Shown: in pieces, positions 35,446-43,027 of the stretch
Layout of the letters: each line of letters opens with the position of its first letter
How positions within the stretch are numbered: position 1 is the stretch's first letter
Source: CADEED01 sp039931065
GTDB lineage: Bacteria; Pseudomonadota; Gammaproteobacteria; Steroidobacterales; Steroidobacteraceae
Reading direction: 5' to 3'
NCBI GenBank assembly: GCA_039931065.1
Contig: JBDTSP010000023.1
Span: 1-64,000 of the forward strand
Length of the DNA stretch: 64,000 bases
Translations under genes and position numbers: made by a program
The notes under the pieces: model-generated
Told to the model about the DNA's origin: nothing
The model's database searches: none
Seen by the model: the letters and a program-made list of their open reading frames with translations, nothing else

Positions 35446-36392
35446 CGCAACAGACTCGCGCCAACGGCACCCTGCGACACCTGCTCACCCTCGAGGGGAT
35501 GTCCCGCTCGCAGATTGAAGCGCTGCTCGCTCGCGCACAGAAATTCGTGAAGCCGATCGGCGAGGCGCCGGTCCACAATCAGAGCCTGGCCGGCGCCACG
35601 GTCGCGAATCTTTTCACCGAGCCCTCGACCCGCACACGAGTGTCGTTCGAACTTGCTGCCAAACGGCTCGGCGCCGACGTGGTGAATCTCGAGGTGCAGC
35701 TTTCTTCGCGCGTGAAGGGCGAGAGCATGCTCGACACCATCTACACGCTCGAAGCCTGTCACGTCGACGTGTTCGTGATCCGCGATGCGGAGGCTGGCGT
35801 GCCGGGCCTGGTCGCATCCAACGTGCGGGCGCATGTGAGCGTGTTGTCCGCGGGCGAGGCGCACGTCGCGCACCCCACGCAGGGGCTGCTGGATGCACTG
35901 ACGATCCTGCAGGCGAAGCAGAAGTTCGACGGACTCAAGATCGCCATTGTCGGGGACATCAAACACTCGCGCGTGGCGCGGTCCGCGTGGCACGTCCTCG
36001 CGACTCTCGGGGTCGCCGAGATTCGCATCGTCGCGCCGAACGCGCTGATGCCTGACGCCAGCGAATTCGCAGGCTGCGATCGTCACACCTCCATCGACAC
36101 CGGCATCGCGGGCGTCGACGTCATCATGATGTTGCGCATCCAGAAGGAACGCATGGCCACCGCGGCGATACCGGATGCGGATCGTTACTTCGCCAAGTTC
36201 GGCCTGTCCTCGGAGCGACTGGCGCTCGCCAGGCCAGACGCCATCGTGATGCATCCGCAGCCGATGAATCGCGGCATCGAGATCGCCTCCGACGTTGCCG
36301 ACGGTGCGCAGTCGGTGATCCGCGAGCAGGTGCGCAATGGCGTGGCGGTTCGCATGGCCGTTCTCGAGGCAGTGATCGAGGGGCGCAAATGA
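35442..36392 (+). CDS. pyrB: aspartate carbamoyltransferase catalytic subunit
   Basis: Makes carbamoyl-aspartate in pyrimidine synthesis. The carbamoyl-phosphate motif STRTRVSFE is at residues 62-70, and HPTQGLLDALT and MHPQPMNRG follow. Length is 316 aa. The ATG at 35442 overlaps ruvX by 4 bp. Pseudomonas has pyrR before pyrB; here it is missing, so any control must differ. The pyrK-like gene overlaps the stop. Confidence 0.95.
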   Translation: MTQQTRANGTLRHLLTLEGMSRSQIEALLARAQKFVKPIGEAPVHNQSLAGATVANLFTEPSTRTRVSFELAAKRLGADVVNLEVQLSSRVKGESMLDTIYTLEACHVDVFVIRDAEAGVPGLVASNVRAHVSVLSAGEAHVAHPTQGLLDALTILQAKQKFDGLKIAIVGDIKHSRVARSAWHVLATLGVAEIRIVAPNALMPDASEFAGCDRHTSIDTGIAGVDVIMMLRIQKERMATAAIPDADRYFAKFGLSSERLALARPDAIVMHPQPMNRGIEIASDVADGAQSVIREQVRNGVAVRMAVLEAVIEGRK

Positions 36393-37309
36393 GTGCCCTG
36401 CCCGACGAGGAGCCCGGCCGCAGCCATGGCGTCCACCCCGCCCATCGCGGCAGCATTTTTCTCGAAGACGGCCAGGTCATCTCCCACGAGGAATGGCCCG
36501 GCGAGCAATTCGTCCTGCGCGTTTCCGCCCCCAAGTGCGCCGCGCGCGCGTTGCCCGGCAGCTTCGTGCACCTGACTTGCGACCCGACGGTGCCGATGCG
36601 CCGGCCGCTTTCCATCCAGCGCGTGGATGCGCGGGAAGGCTGGATCGAAATTCTCTACAAGATCATGGGACCCGGATTGCGCGCGTTGAGCCAGCGCCGC
36701 ACTGGCGATGCCTTGTCCGTGCTCGGCCCGATCGGGCAGCCATTCCGCCCGGATCCGAAACGCCCGCGCGCCTTGCTGGTGGGTGGCGGTGTCGGCATTC
36801 CGCCGATGGTGTTCCTGGCCGAATGGATGCTGGAGCAGCCAGGCAAGCCCTGGAAGCCACTGGTACTCATGGGTTCCGAAATACCGTTTCCATTCAAGAC
36901 TCGGCCGTCGACCATTCTCGTACCGGGAATTCCCGCGGGCAGCATCGGCGCGATGCCCTTGCTCGATGGTTGGGGCGTGCCGAGCCGGCTCGCCAGCAAG
37001 GCGGGCTTCCCGGGTTGTTTCGACGGCTTCGTCACACATCTGGCCGACGAGTGGTTAGGCTCGCTCGACGCAGCCGCCAGGTCCGAAGTCGAAGTGTTTT
37101 CCTGCGGCCCGACGCCGATGCTCGAAGCCATGGCGAAGGTAGCGGCAAAACACGGCGTGCCCTGTCAGGTATCGCTCGAGGAATTCATGGCCTGCGCGGT
37201 AGGCGGCTGCGCTGGCTGCACGGTGAAAGTGAACACGCCCGATGGCCCTGCGATGAAACGCGTGTGTGTCGACGGCCCGGTGTTCGATTCGCGCGCCGTC
37301 TTCGCCTGA
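36389..37309 (+). CDS. pyrK: PyrK-like dihydroorotate dehydrogenase electron-transfer subunit
   Basis: FAD and [2Fe-2S] protein (306 aa). An FNR-type FAD domain (RRPLSIQRV) and NAD domain (LLVGGGVGIPP) are followed by C-terminal cluster cysteines Cys269, Cys274, Cys277 and Cys293 (CAVGGCAGC, then VCVDGPVF). In PyrD-B enzymes this subunit passes electrons from dihydroorotate dehydrogenase to NAD+. ATGA overlap with pyrB supports a pyrimidine role. No pyrD is in the window, so the partner is unknown; another oxidoreductase is possible. Confidence 0.85.
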   Translation: MSALPDEEPGRSHGVHPAHRGSIFLEDGQVISHEEWPGEQFVLRVSAPKCAARALPGSFVHLTCDPTVPMRRPLSIQRVDAREGWIEILYKIMGPGLRALSQRRTGDALSVLGPIGQPFRPDPKRPRALLVGGGVGIPPMVFLAEWMLEQPGKPWKPLVLMGSEIPFPFKTRPSTILVPGIPAGSIGAMPLLDGWGVPSRLASKAGFPGCFDGFVTHLADEWLGSLDAAARSEVEVFSCGPTPMLEAMAKVAAKHGVPCQVSLEEFMACAVGGCAGCTVKVNTPDGPAMKRVCVDGPVFDSRAVFA

Positions 37310-37310
37310 T

Positions 37311-37691
37311 CTAGAGAACCGCGGTCATCCTGATGGACACGAGCAGCCCCGGCAGCTCGGGTCCGAGCCTGCCGACAGTGCGCGTCGGCGGATCGCTGGT
37401 AAAGAACTGCGCGTACTCCTCGTTGAGTCCGGCGAAATCGTCGGGCCGCGCGAGCAACACCTGGACTTCGACCACATGGTCGCGGGACGCGCCCGCGGCC
37501 CGCAAGATGGTCTCGCAGTTGATCAGGGCCTGGCGCGTCTGGTCCTGGATGGTGGGCCCAACCGGCAGGTTCGTGCGGGGATCCGCGCCGAGCATGCCCG
37601 TCACGTAGATAGTCGGGCCGACCTTGACGGCCTGGCTGTAAAGCGGCGACTGGATGGGCGCATCCGTCGTCCTGATGATCTCCTTTTTCAA
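37311..37691 (-). CDS. RidA/YjgF family protein
   Basis: Small trimeric Rid-family protein (126 aa). Family features are YSQAVKVGPTIYVTGMLG and QTRQALINCETIL. The substrate arginine is kept (PPTRTVG). The C-terminal glutamate of E. coli RidA appears replaced (VSIRMTAVL where EIEAIA is expected), so classical imine deaminase activity is uncertain. Convergent with pyrK with one base between stops. It is preceded on its strand by the rtcB terminator, so it is a separate transcript. Confidence 0.88.
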   Translation of the reverse strand: MKKEIIRTTDAPIQSPLYSQAVKVGPTIYVTGMLGADPRTNLPVGPTIQDQTRQALINCETILRAAGASRDHVVEVQVLLARPDDFAGLNEEYAQFFTSDPPTRTVGRLGPELPGLLVSIRMTAVL

Positions 37692-37808
37692 CTTGAAGCT
37701 CCCGGGGTTCGCCGAACCTGTGTCGAGAAAGATTAGAGGGCGCGCGGCGGCGAGTCCCGGGCGACTTCCGGGATTTCCACGGGACCGCAGGGTCGCCGGA
37801 TCGCGGGC

Positions 37809-37838
37809 AAAAAAAAACGGGCCACTTTCATGGCCCGC
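37809..37838 (-). terminator. Rho-independent terminator of rtcB
   Basis: On the minus strand a hairpin CGGGCCATGAAAGTGGCCCG (37818-37837) is followed by nine U residues, 5 bp after the rtcB stop. A textbook intrinsic terminator. Confidence 0.93.
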
Positions 37839-37842
37839 CCAC

Positions 37843-39072
37843 TCAACCCTTCACGCAGAGAACCTGCTTCAGGGTGTACGCGATCTCGACGAGATCGCGC
37901 TGTGCATCCATCACCGCGTCGATGTCCTTGTACGCGGCCGGAGTTTCGTCGATGACGTCCTTGTCCTTGCGGCACTCGACCCCCGCCGTCGCGGCCTCGT
38001 GGTCCGCGACGGTGAAACGTTTGCGTGCCGCGGTACGCGACATCACGCGACCCGCGCCGTGGCTGCAGCTCTGGAAGCTCTCCGCATTCCCCAGGCCGCG
38101 CACGATGTACGAACGCGCACCCATGGAACCCGGGATGATTCCGAGCTCGCCAGCCTTCGCGCTCACCGCGCCCTTGCGGGTCACGATGAGATCCGCCTCG
38201 AAGTGCCGCTCCCGCGTGCAGTAGTTGTGGTTGCAGTTCACCGCCACCTCTCCCAGCTGGAACGGGCGCAACTCTGCGCGCATCACGGCCAACACGGCAT
38301 CCATCATTGCGCGGCGGTTTTCCGCCGCGTAGTCCTGCGCCCAGGTCATCGCCTCGATGTAGTCGTCGAAGTGCTCGGTCCCTTCGACCAGGTACGCGAG
38401 ATCGCGATCCGGCAGGTTGATGAAGTGCCTCTGCATGTCCTGCCGGGCCAGCTCGATGAAGATCTGGCCGATCAGGTTGCCGATGCCGCGCGAGCCGGAA
38501 TGCAACATCACCCACACCGTCTGCTCTGTGTCGAGACAGACCTCGATGAAGTGGTTGCCACCGCCGAGCGTTCCCAGCTGCTTCTGCGGCTCCTTGGGCT
38601 TGAGCTTGGGCTGCTTCGCCGTAATGACGCCGCACCGTTCACTCAGCGCTCGCCACCGTGCAACGACCGGCTCCGGGGCCGTTCCCCAGGAGCCGCGATC
38701 CGCCCGCCCACGGCCCTTCATCGAGCCGTGCGGCACGGCGCGTTCGATGCGCGAACGCAGCACGGCCAACGACTCGGGCAGATCGCTCGCCTTGAGCTGC
38801 GTCTGCACGGCCATCATTCCGCAGCCGATGTCGACGCCGACCGCCGCCGGGATGATCGCGCCTTGCGTCGCGATCACCGAGCCCACGGTCGCACCCTTGC
38901 CGACGTGCACGTCCGGCATCACGGCCAGGTGCGAGTGCACGAACGGCATACGCGCCAGGTTCGCGAGCTGCATCCTGGCCTCCGCCTCCACCGGCACACC
39001 GTGCGTCCACATCTTCACGTGGCGCCCACCTTCGACGTTCATCGTTTCGTAGTTCTTGTCCATATCCGTCAC
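37843..39072 (-). CDS. rtcB: RNA-splicing ligase RtcB
   Basis: GTP- and Mn-dependent ligase that joins RNA 2',3'-cyclic phosphate or 3'-phosphate ends to 5'-OH ends and repairs cleaved tRNAs. Key residues are kept: Cys84 in VDIGCGM, the GGGNH loop (170-174) and the guanylylated His338 in SCSHGAGR. Length is 409 aa, as in E. coli (408). No rtcA, rtcR or Ro gene is present. Upstream on the same strand are a truncated slipin gene (20 bp away) and a tRNA-like element. A strong terminator closes the unit. Confidence 0.97.
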   Translation of the reverse strand: MTDMDKNYETMNVEGGRHVKMWTHGVPVEAEARMQLANLARMPFVHSHLAVMPDVHVGKGATVGSVIATQGAIIPAAVGVDIGCGMMAVQTQLKASDLPESLAVLRSRIERAVPHGSMKGRGRADRGSWGTAPEPVVARWRALSERCGVITAKQPKLKPKEPQKQLGTLGGGNHFIEVCLDTEQTVWVMLHSGSRGIGNLIGQIFIELARQDMQRHFINLPDRDLAYLVEGTEHFDDYIEAMTWAQDYAAENRRAMMDAVLAVMRAELRPFQLGEVAVNCNHNYCTRERHFEADLIVTRKGAVSAKAGELGIIPGSMGARSYIVRGLGNAESFQSCSHGAGRVMSRTAARKRFTVADHEAATAGVECRKDKDVIDETPAAYKDIDAVMDAQRDLVEIAYTLKQVLCVKG

Positions 39073-39092
39073 TCTGGTTGCGATGCGCGCGT

Positions 39093-39227
39093 CTACGAAA
39101 GACGCGGCACCATGTTCTTCAATACACCTTCGAGGCCGTCGTAGACGGTCAGCGAACCGATCTTCTCCGTCACCTTCTCCAGCGTCTCCAGTTCCTTCAG
39201 ACGCAGCAGCATCGGGTTCGCTTCCAT
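39093..39227 (-). pseudogene. 3' remnant of a slipin (SPFH/band 7) gene
   Basis: Reading from the ATG at 39227 gives 44 residues ending KNMVPRLS, with MEANPMLLRLKELE and EKVTEKIGSLTVYDG. This is the C-terminal pattern of slipins that accompany rtcB in many bacteria. In-frame similarity continues a few codons upstream (ARL) and then stops at a tRNA-like sequence. About 200 or more N-terminal residues, including the membrane hairpin and SPFH domain, are missing. There is no ribosome site. It ends 20 bp before rtcB, the spacing of an intact slipin-rtcB operon. Confidence 0.75.
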
Positions 39228-39300
39228 CAGGCGCGCGGGAGTCGAACCCGCGACCGAGAGGATCTGAACCTCTTGCTCTACCCGTCTGAGCTAGCTTGTG
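39227..39300 (-). ncRNA. tRNA-like element upstream of rtcB (anticodon loop CAG, broken acceptor stem)
   Basis: The 74-nt minus-strand sequence folds as a tRNA. D arm GCTC-AGACGGGTA-GAGC keeps the conserved A and GG. The anticodon arm is AGAGG-TTCAGAT-CCTCT and the T arm GCGGG-TTCGACT-CCCGC, with a 5-nt variable loop and A73. The acceptor halves CACAAGC and GCGCCTG pair only at both ends, with a 3x3 internal mismatch. No CCA is encoded; TGG follows. CAG would mean leucine, but tRNA-Leu needs a long variable arm. A73 is also the A of the slipin-remnant ATG. It resembles the tRNA-like modules of Y RNAs in RNA-repair loci. Confidence 0.65.
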
Positions 39301-39309
39301 GTGGTTATC

Positions 39310-39579
39310 GCCCCGTTTTTTCGTTTCCGAAACGACGAGGCCCCGATCAGCGGCAGCTGACCGGGGCCTCTTGGGAGTGCCTTGCGGAGAGCTGCCTGGT
39401 GCCGCTCTCCGATCAATCGAAGAGCTAGCTCAAATCACCGAAATCCCGTTCGCTGCGCAGCGCGCACGCGGTGACGCTGCGCCGATTCGCGAGAATCGAC
39501 GGAGCACGCATGCGTGCGTGCGGCAGCGCGGCAGCAGCCGTGCGGACAAACGTTTCGTGGTAGTTAGGATGCATAGGGG
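39310..39579 (-). ncRNA. candidate structured leader RNA upstream of the tRNA-like element
   Basis: Between the promoter at 39586 and the tRNA-like element the minus strand has no credible ORF but several hairpins. These are CGATTC/GAATCG (39483-39498), palindrome GAGCTAGCTC (39422-39431), CGGAGAGC/GCTCTCCG (39385-39411), a long stem GAGGCCCCG/CGGGGCCTC extended by TCAGC/GCTGA (39337-39370), and TCGTTTC/GAAACGA (39321-39335). None is followed by a U-tract on the minus strand, so transcripts could run into the tRNA-like element and rtcB. An RNA role is inferred from structure and promoter type. Confidence 0.4.
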
Positions 39580-39585
39580 GCGCGC

Positions 39586-39613
39586 ATTCTAGGCGCGAAG
39601 AGCCGGATGTCAG
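39586..39613 (-). promoter_or_regulatory. stable-RNA-type promoter of the tRNA-like/rtcB locus
   Basis: Minus-strand -35 CTGACA (39608-39613), 16-bp spacer, -10 TAGAAT (39586-39591) and discriminator GCGCGCCCCC. Spacing and discriminator closely match the two rrn promoters at the left end of the window (TATAATGCGCCCCC). This suggests sigma-70, growth-rate-controlled transcription rather than the sigma-54 promoter of RtcR-regulated operons. The start site would be near 39579. Confidence 0.6.
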
Positions 39614-39644
39614 TGCCGTTAATCGGCAAGTCCCCTTTTCAGGG

Positions 39645-40772
39645 TCAGCCGAAATTGATCTTCGCTTCCAGGTTCGAGCGCGAATCGGCGTTGACGAGCG
39701 CCTCTTCGAGTTCGATGCGGTTCTGTTTGTAGAGATTGAGCAACGCCACGTCGAAACTCTGCACGCCGCGCTCCGAACTTGCGACGATGGCTTCCTTGAT
39801 CGCGCTGACGTCGCCTTTCTTCACGAGTTCCGTGATGTACGGCGTGTTCAGCATGACTTCGACCGCCGCGATGCGTTTGCCTTCCTTGGTCACGACCAGC
39901 CGCTGCGAGCAGATGGCGCGCAGGTATTGCGACAGGTCGAGGAAGATCTGGCTGTGCTGGTCCTGCGGAAACATGTTGATGATGCGATCGAGCGTCTCGG
40001 CGCTGTTGTTCGCATGCAGGGTCGACAAAACGAGATGGCCCGTGCCGGATAGATTGATCGCCGCTTCCATCGTCTCGCGATCGCGGATTTCGCCGATCAG
40101 GATGACGTCCGGGGCGGCACGCATGACGCCGCGTAACGCGCGTGCGAAAGATTTCGTGTCCAGGCCCACTTCGCGTTGATTCACGATCGAGCGCTTGTTG
40201 GTGTGCAGGTACTCGATCGGATCTTCGATCGTGACGATGTGATCCGACGAAGTCTCGTTGCGATGATTAATCATCGCCGCGATGGAGGTCGATTTACCCG
40301 AGCCCGTGGCACCGACCAACAGGATGAGCCCGCGCTTCATCATGATGAGGTCCTTGAACATGTCGGGCAGCCCGAGCTGGTCGAGTTTGGGCATGTCTGC
40401 GCTGATGTAGCGCAGCACCATCGCGGGGTATCCGCGCTGGTAGAAAATGTTGACGCGGAACCGGCCGAGACCCGGCTCGGAGATCGCAAAGTCGATTTCG
40501 AGTTCGCGCTTGAAGCTTTCCAGCTGGTCGGCGGTCATGAGGCCGTAGGCCGCCTGGCGAACGGTCTCGGGCGTCAGTACCTGCTTGTTGATCGGCAGGA
40601 TCGCGCCTTCGATCTTGACCTTGATCGGCGAATTCGACGTGAAGAACAGATCCGATGCCTTGCGCTCCACCATCAGCTTGAACAGCGGGCGCGTATTCAG
40701 AACCATCGGCGCGCCGTCAGCGGGCGGCTTGACCTCGAGGGTCTCTACGAACTTCTCGTTCACCTTCGGCAT
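39645..40772 (-). CDS. PilT/PilU-family twitching ATPase (second PilU-like copy)
   Basis: Hexameric secretion-type ATPase (375 aa) of the PilT/PilU family, expected to help pilus retraction at the inner membrane. Walker A is GATGSGKST (about 154-162), followed by the Asp-box TIEDPIEYLH, Walker B LIGEIRDRET and the His-box GHLVLSTLH. It lies 3 bp after another PilU-type gene and then pilT, making three retraction-type ATPases in a row. It ends close to the rtcB-locus promoter. Which of the two copies is the functional PilU cannot be told here. Confidence 0.9.
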   Translation of the reverse strand: MPKVNEKFVETLEVKPPADGAPMVLNTRPLFKLMVERKASDLFFTSNSPIKVKIEGAILPINKQVLTPETVRQAAYGLMTADQLESFKRELEIDFAISEPGLGRFRVNIFYQRGYPAMVLRYISADMPKLDQLGLPDMFKDLIMMKRGLILLVGATGSGKSTSIAAMINHRNETSSDHIVTIEDPIEYLHTNKRSIVNQREVGLDTKSFARALRGVMRAAPDVILIGEIRDRETMEAAINLSGTGHLVLSTLHANNSAETLDRIINMFPQDQHSQIFLDLSQYLRAICSQRLVVTKEGKRIAAVEVMLNTPYITELVKKGDVSAIKEAIVASSERGVQSFDVALLNLYKQNRIELEEALVNADSRSNLEAKINFG

Positions 40773-40775
40773 GGT

Positions 40776-41933
40776 TTAAAACGAACGGCCTTGTTGCTCT
40801 TCGTCGACCATGCTCAGCGTGCCGCCGTCGTCGAGGTTCTTCACTTCTCGCTTGCTCTCGAGCTTGATGCGCAAGCGTAATTCGTTCTTGGAATCGGCAT
40901 TCCGCAGTGCGTCTTCGTACGAGATGAAGCCGGCTTCGTAAAGGTCATACAGGGCCTGGTCGAAGGTCTTCATGCCGACGCGGTTCGAGCGCGACATGAC
41001 GTCCTTGATCTCCTGCACCTTGCCTTTGAAGATCAGGTCCTGGATCAGCGGCGAATTCAGCATGATTTCCATCGCCGCGATGCGGCCAGAGCCGGACTCG
41101 CGAGGCACGAGGCGCTGCGAAACGAGCGCACGGATGTTGAGCGAGAGATCCATCAGCAACTGTTCGCGCCGCTCGTCCGGGAAGAAGTTGATGATGCGAT
41201 CGAGCGCCTGGTTGGAGCTGTTCGCGTGCAGCGTAGCGAGCACCAGGTGACCGGTTTCGGCGAATTGAATGCCGTATTCCATGGTCTCCCGGTCGCGGAT
41301 TTCGCCGATCAGGATGACGTCGGGCGCCTGGCGCAGGGTGTTCTTGAGCGCCGCATGCCAGTTTTCCGTGTCCACGCCCACTTCGCGGTGCGTGATCACG
41401 CAGCCTTTGTGCTGGTGCACGTATTCGACCGGATCTTCGATGGTGACGATGTGGCCGCGGGTTTTTTCATTGCGGTAACCGACCATCGCGGCAAGCGAGG
41501 TCGACTTGCCCGAACCGGTGCCGCCGACCAGGATCACCAGGCCGCGCTTCGACAGCACCACCTCTTTGAGCACCGGCGGCAGTTCGAGCTCTTCGAGCGT
41601 CGGAATCTTCGAATTGATGAGGCGGATGACGCAGCCGGTCTGCCCCTGCTGCACGAAGGTGTTGACGCGGAAGCGGCCGATTCCCGGCGGCGCGATCGCG
41701 AAATTACATTCCTTGGTGGCGTCGAATTCCTTAGTCTGGCGATCGTTCATGATCGCGCGCACCAGTACTGCCGACTGCTCGGCGGTCAGGGCACGCTCGG
41801 ACTGCGGGCGGACCTCGCCATCGATCTTGATCGCGGGCGGAAAACCTGCCGTGATGAACAGGTCGGACGCCTTCTTGTCGACCACGCGACGCAGAAGGTC
41901 CTGCATGAGTTTGATGCCTTGTTCGCGATCCAT
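40776..41933 (-). CDS. pilU: PilU twitching motility ATPase
   Basis: PilT-dependent retraction ATPase (385 aa). KKASDLFITAGFPP at the N-terminus, Walker A GGTGSGKST, TIEDPVEYVHQHKGC, LIGEIRDRE and ALRNADSKNELRLRIKL near the end follow the PilU pattern. It has a C-terminal tail of about 25 residues. The ATG at 41933 overlaps the pilT stop (TAATG); the longer upstream frame overlaps pilT and is unlikely. It is followed closely by the second PilU-like gene. Confidence 0.93.
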   Translation of the reverse strand: MDREQGIKLMQDLLRRVVDKKASDLFITAGFPPAIKIDGEVRPQSERALTAEQSAVLVRAIMNDRQTKEFDATKECNFAIAPPGIGRFRVNTFVQQGQTGCVIRLINSKIPTLEELELPPVLKEVVLSKRGLVILVGGTGSGKSTSLAAMVGYRNEKTRGHIVTIEDPVEYVHQHKGCVITHREVGVDTENWHAALKNTLRQAPDVILIGEIRDRETMEYGIQFAETGHLVLATLHANSSNQALDRIINFFPDERREQLLMDLSLNIRALVSQRLVPRESGSGRIAAMEIMLNSPLIQDLIFKGKVQEIKDVMSRSNRVGMKTFDQALYDLYEAGFISYEDALRNADSKNELRLRIKLESKREVKNLDDGGTLSMVDEEQQGRSF

Positions 41934-42973
41934 TACAGAGCATCCTTGTTTGTCGCTTTGTAACGCGCTTCTTCCTTGCTGACCACGCCCTTGGTGACGA
42001 GATCCGCGAGGCACTGGTCGAGCGTCTGCATGCCCGCCTGGGCGCCGGTCTGGATGGCCGAGAACATCTGCGCGATCTTGCCTTCGCGAATCAGGTTTCG
42101 AATCGCCGGGGTGCCGATCATGATTTCGTGCGCGGCGATGCGGCCACCGCCGTTGCGCTTGAGCAGCGTCTGCGAAATGACCGCGCGCAGCGATTCGGAC
42201 AACATCGCGCGCACCATTTCCTTTTCCTGCGCCGGGAACACGTCGACCACGCGGTCGATGGTCTTGGCCGCCGAACTCGTGTGCAGCGTCCCGAACACCA
42301 AGTGGCCGGTTTCGGCGGCGGTGAGCGCAAGACGGATCGTTTCGAGGTCGCGCATTTCGCCGACCAGCACGATGTCCGGATCTTCGCGCAGTGCCGAGCG
42401 CAAGGCTTCTGAAAAGCCGAGCGTGTCACGATGCACCTCGCGCTGGTTCATGAGACAGCGCTTGCTCTCGTGGACGAATTCGATGGGGTCCTCGATCGTG
42501 ATGATGTGATCGGGACGGTTGTCGTTGCAGTGATTCACCATGCCCGCGAGCGTGGTGGACTTGCCCGAGCCCGTAGGTCCGGTGACGAGCACGAGACCTC
42601 GCGGCAGCATGCAAAGGTCACGGAAGATCTTCGGCGCGGCAAGGTCATCGAGCGACAGGATGACCGAGGGAATATTGCGAAAGACGGCGCCCGCGCCGCG
42701 GTTCTGGTTGAACGCGTTGACACGGAATCGGGCGAGCTTCGGGATCTCGAACGAAAAATCGGTCTCAAAGAACTCTTCGAAATTCTTGCGCTGCTTGTCG
42801 TTCATGATGTCGTACACCATGCCGTGCACTTCCTTGTGGGAAAGCGCGGGCATGTTGATACGTTTCATGTCGCCGTCGACACGAATCATCGGTGGAACGC
42901 CTGCGGACAGATGCAAGTCCGAGGCGTTATTCTTTACGGCGAAAGCGAGGAGCTGGGCGACGTCGACGGCCAT
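41933..42973 (-). CDS. pilT: PilT type IV pilus retraction ATPase
   Basis: Retraction motor (346 aa) that depolymerises type IV pili. ASDLHLSAGVPP at the N-terminus, Walker A GPTGSGKST, TIEDPIEFVH, Walker B VGEMRDLET, the His-box GHLVFGTLH and the PilT-specific AIRNLIREGK motif are all intact. First of three tandem ATPase genes on the minus strand and divergent from yggS, the same order as in Pseudomonas. Confidence 0.96.
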   Translation of the reverse strand: MAVDVAQLLAFAVKNNASDLHLSAGVPPMIRVDGDMKRINMPALSHKEVHGMVYDIMNDKQRKNFEEFFETDFSFEIPKLARFRVNAFNQNRGAGAVFRNIPSVILSLDDLAAPKIFRDLCMLPRGLVLVTGPTGSGKSTTLAGMVNHCNDNRPDHIITIEDPIEFVHESKRCLMNQREVHRDTLGFSEALRSALREDPDIVLVGEMRDLETIRLALTAAETGHLVFGTLHTSSAAKTIDRVVDVFPAQEKEMVRAMLSESLRAVISQTLLKRNGGGRIAAHEIMIGTPAIRNLIREGKIAQMFSAIQTGAQAGMQTLDQCLADLVTKGVVSKEEARYKATNKDAL

Positions 42974-43027
42974 GCGGTGTCCCTTGAATAGCGCCGTTGA
43001 GTATAGACCCGGGTATCAGTGATCAAT

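Noticed and set aside
39227..39300. Calling this an ordinary tRNA-Leu(CAG)
   Set aside because: There is no long variable arm and the acceptor stem has three central mismatches, so it cannot be a normal leucine tRNA.
37843..39613. A full enterobacterial-type RNA-repair operon (rtcR, rtcA, Ro/rsr)
   Set aside because: None of these genes is visible within the window on either side of rtcB.
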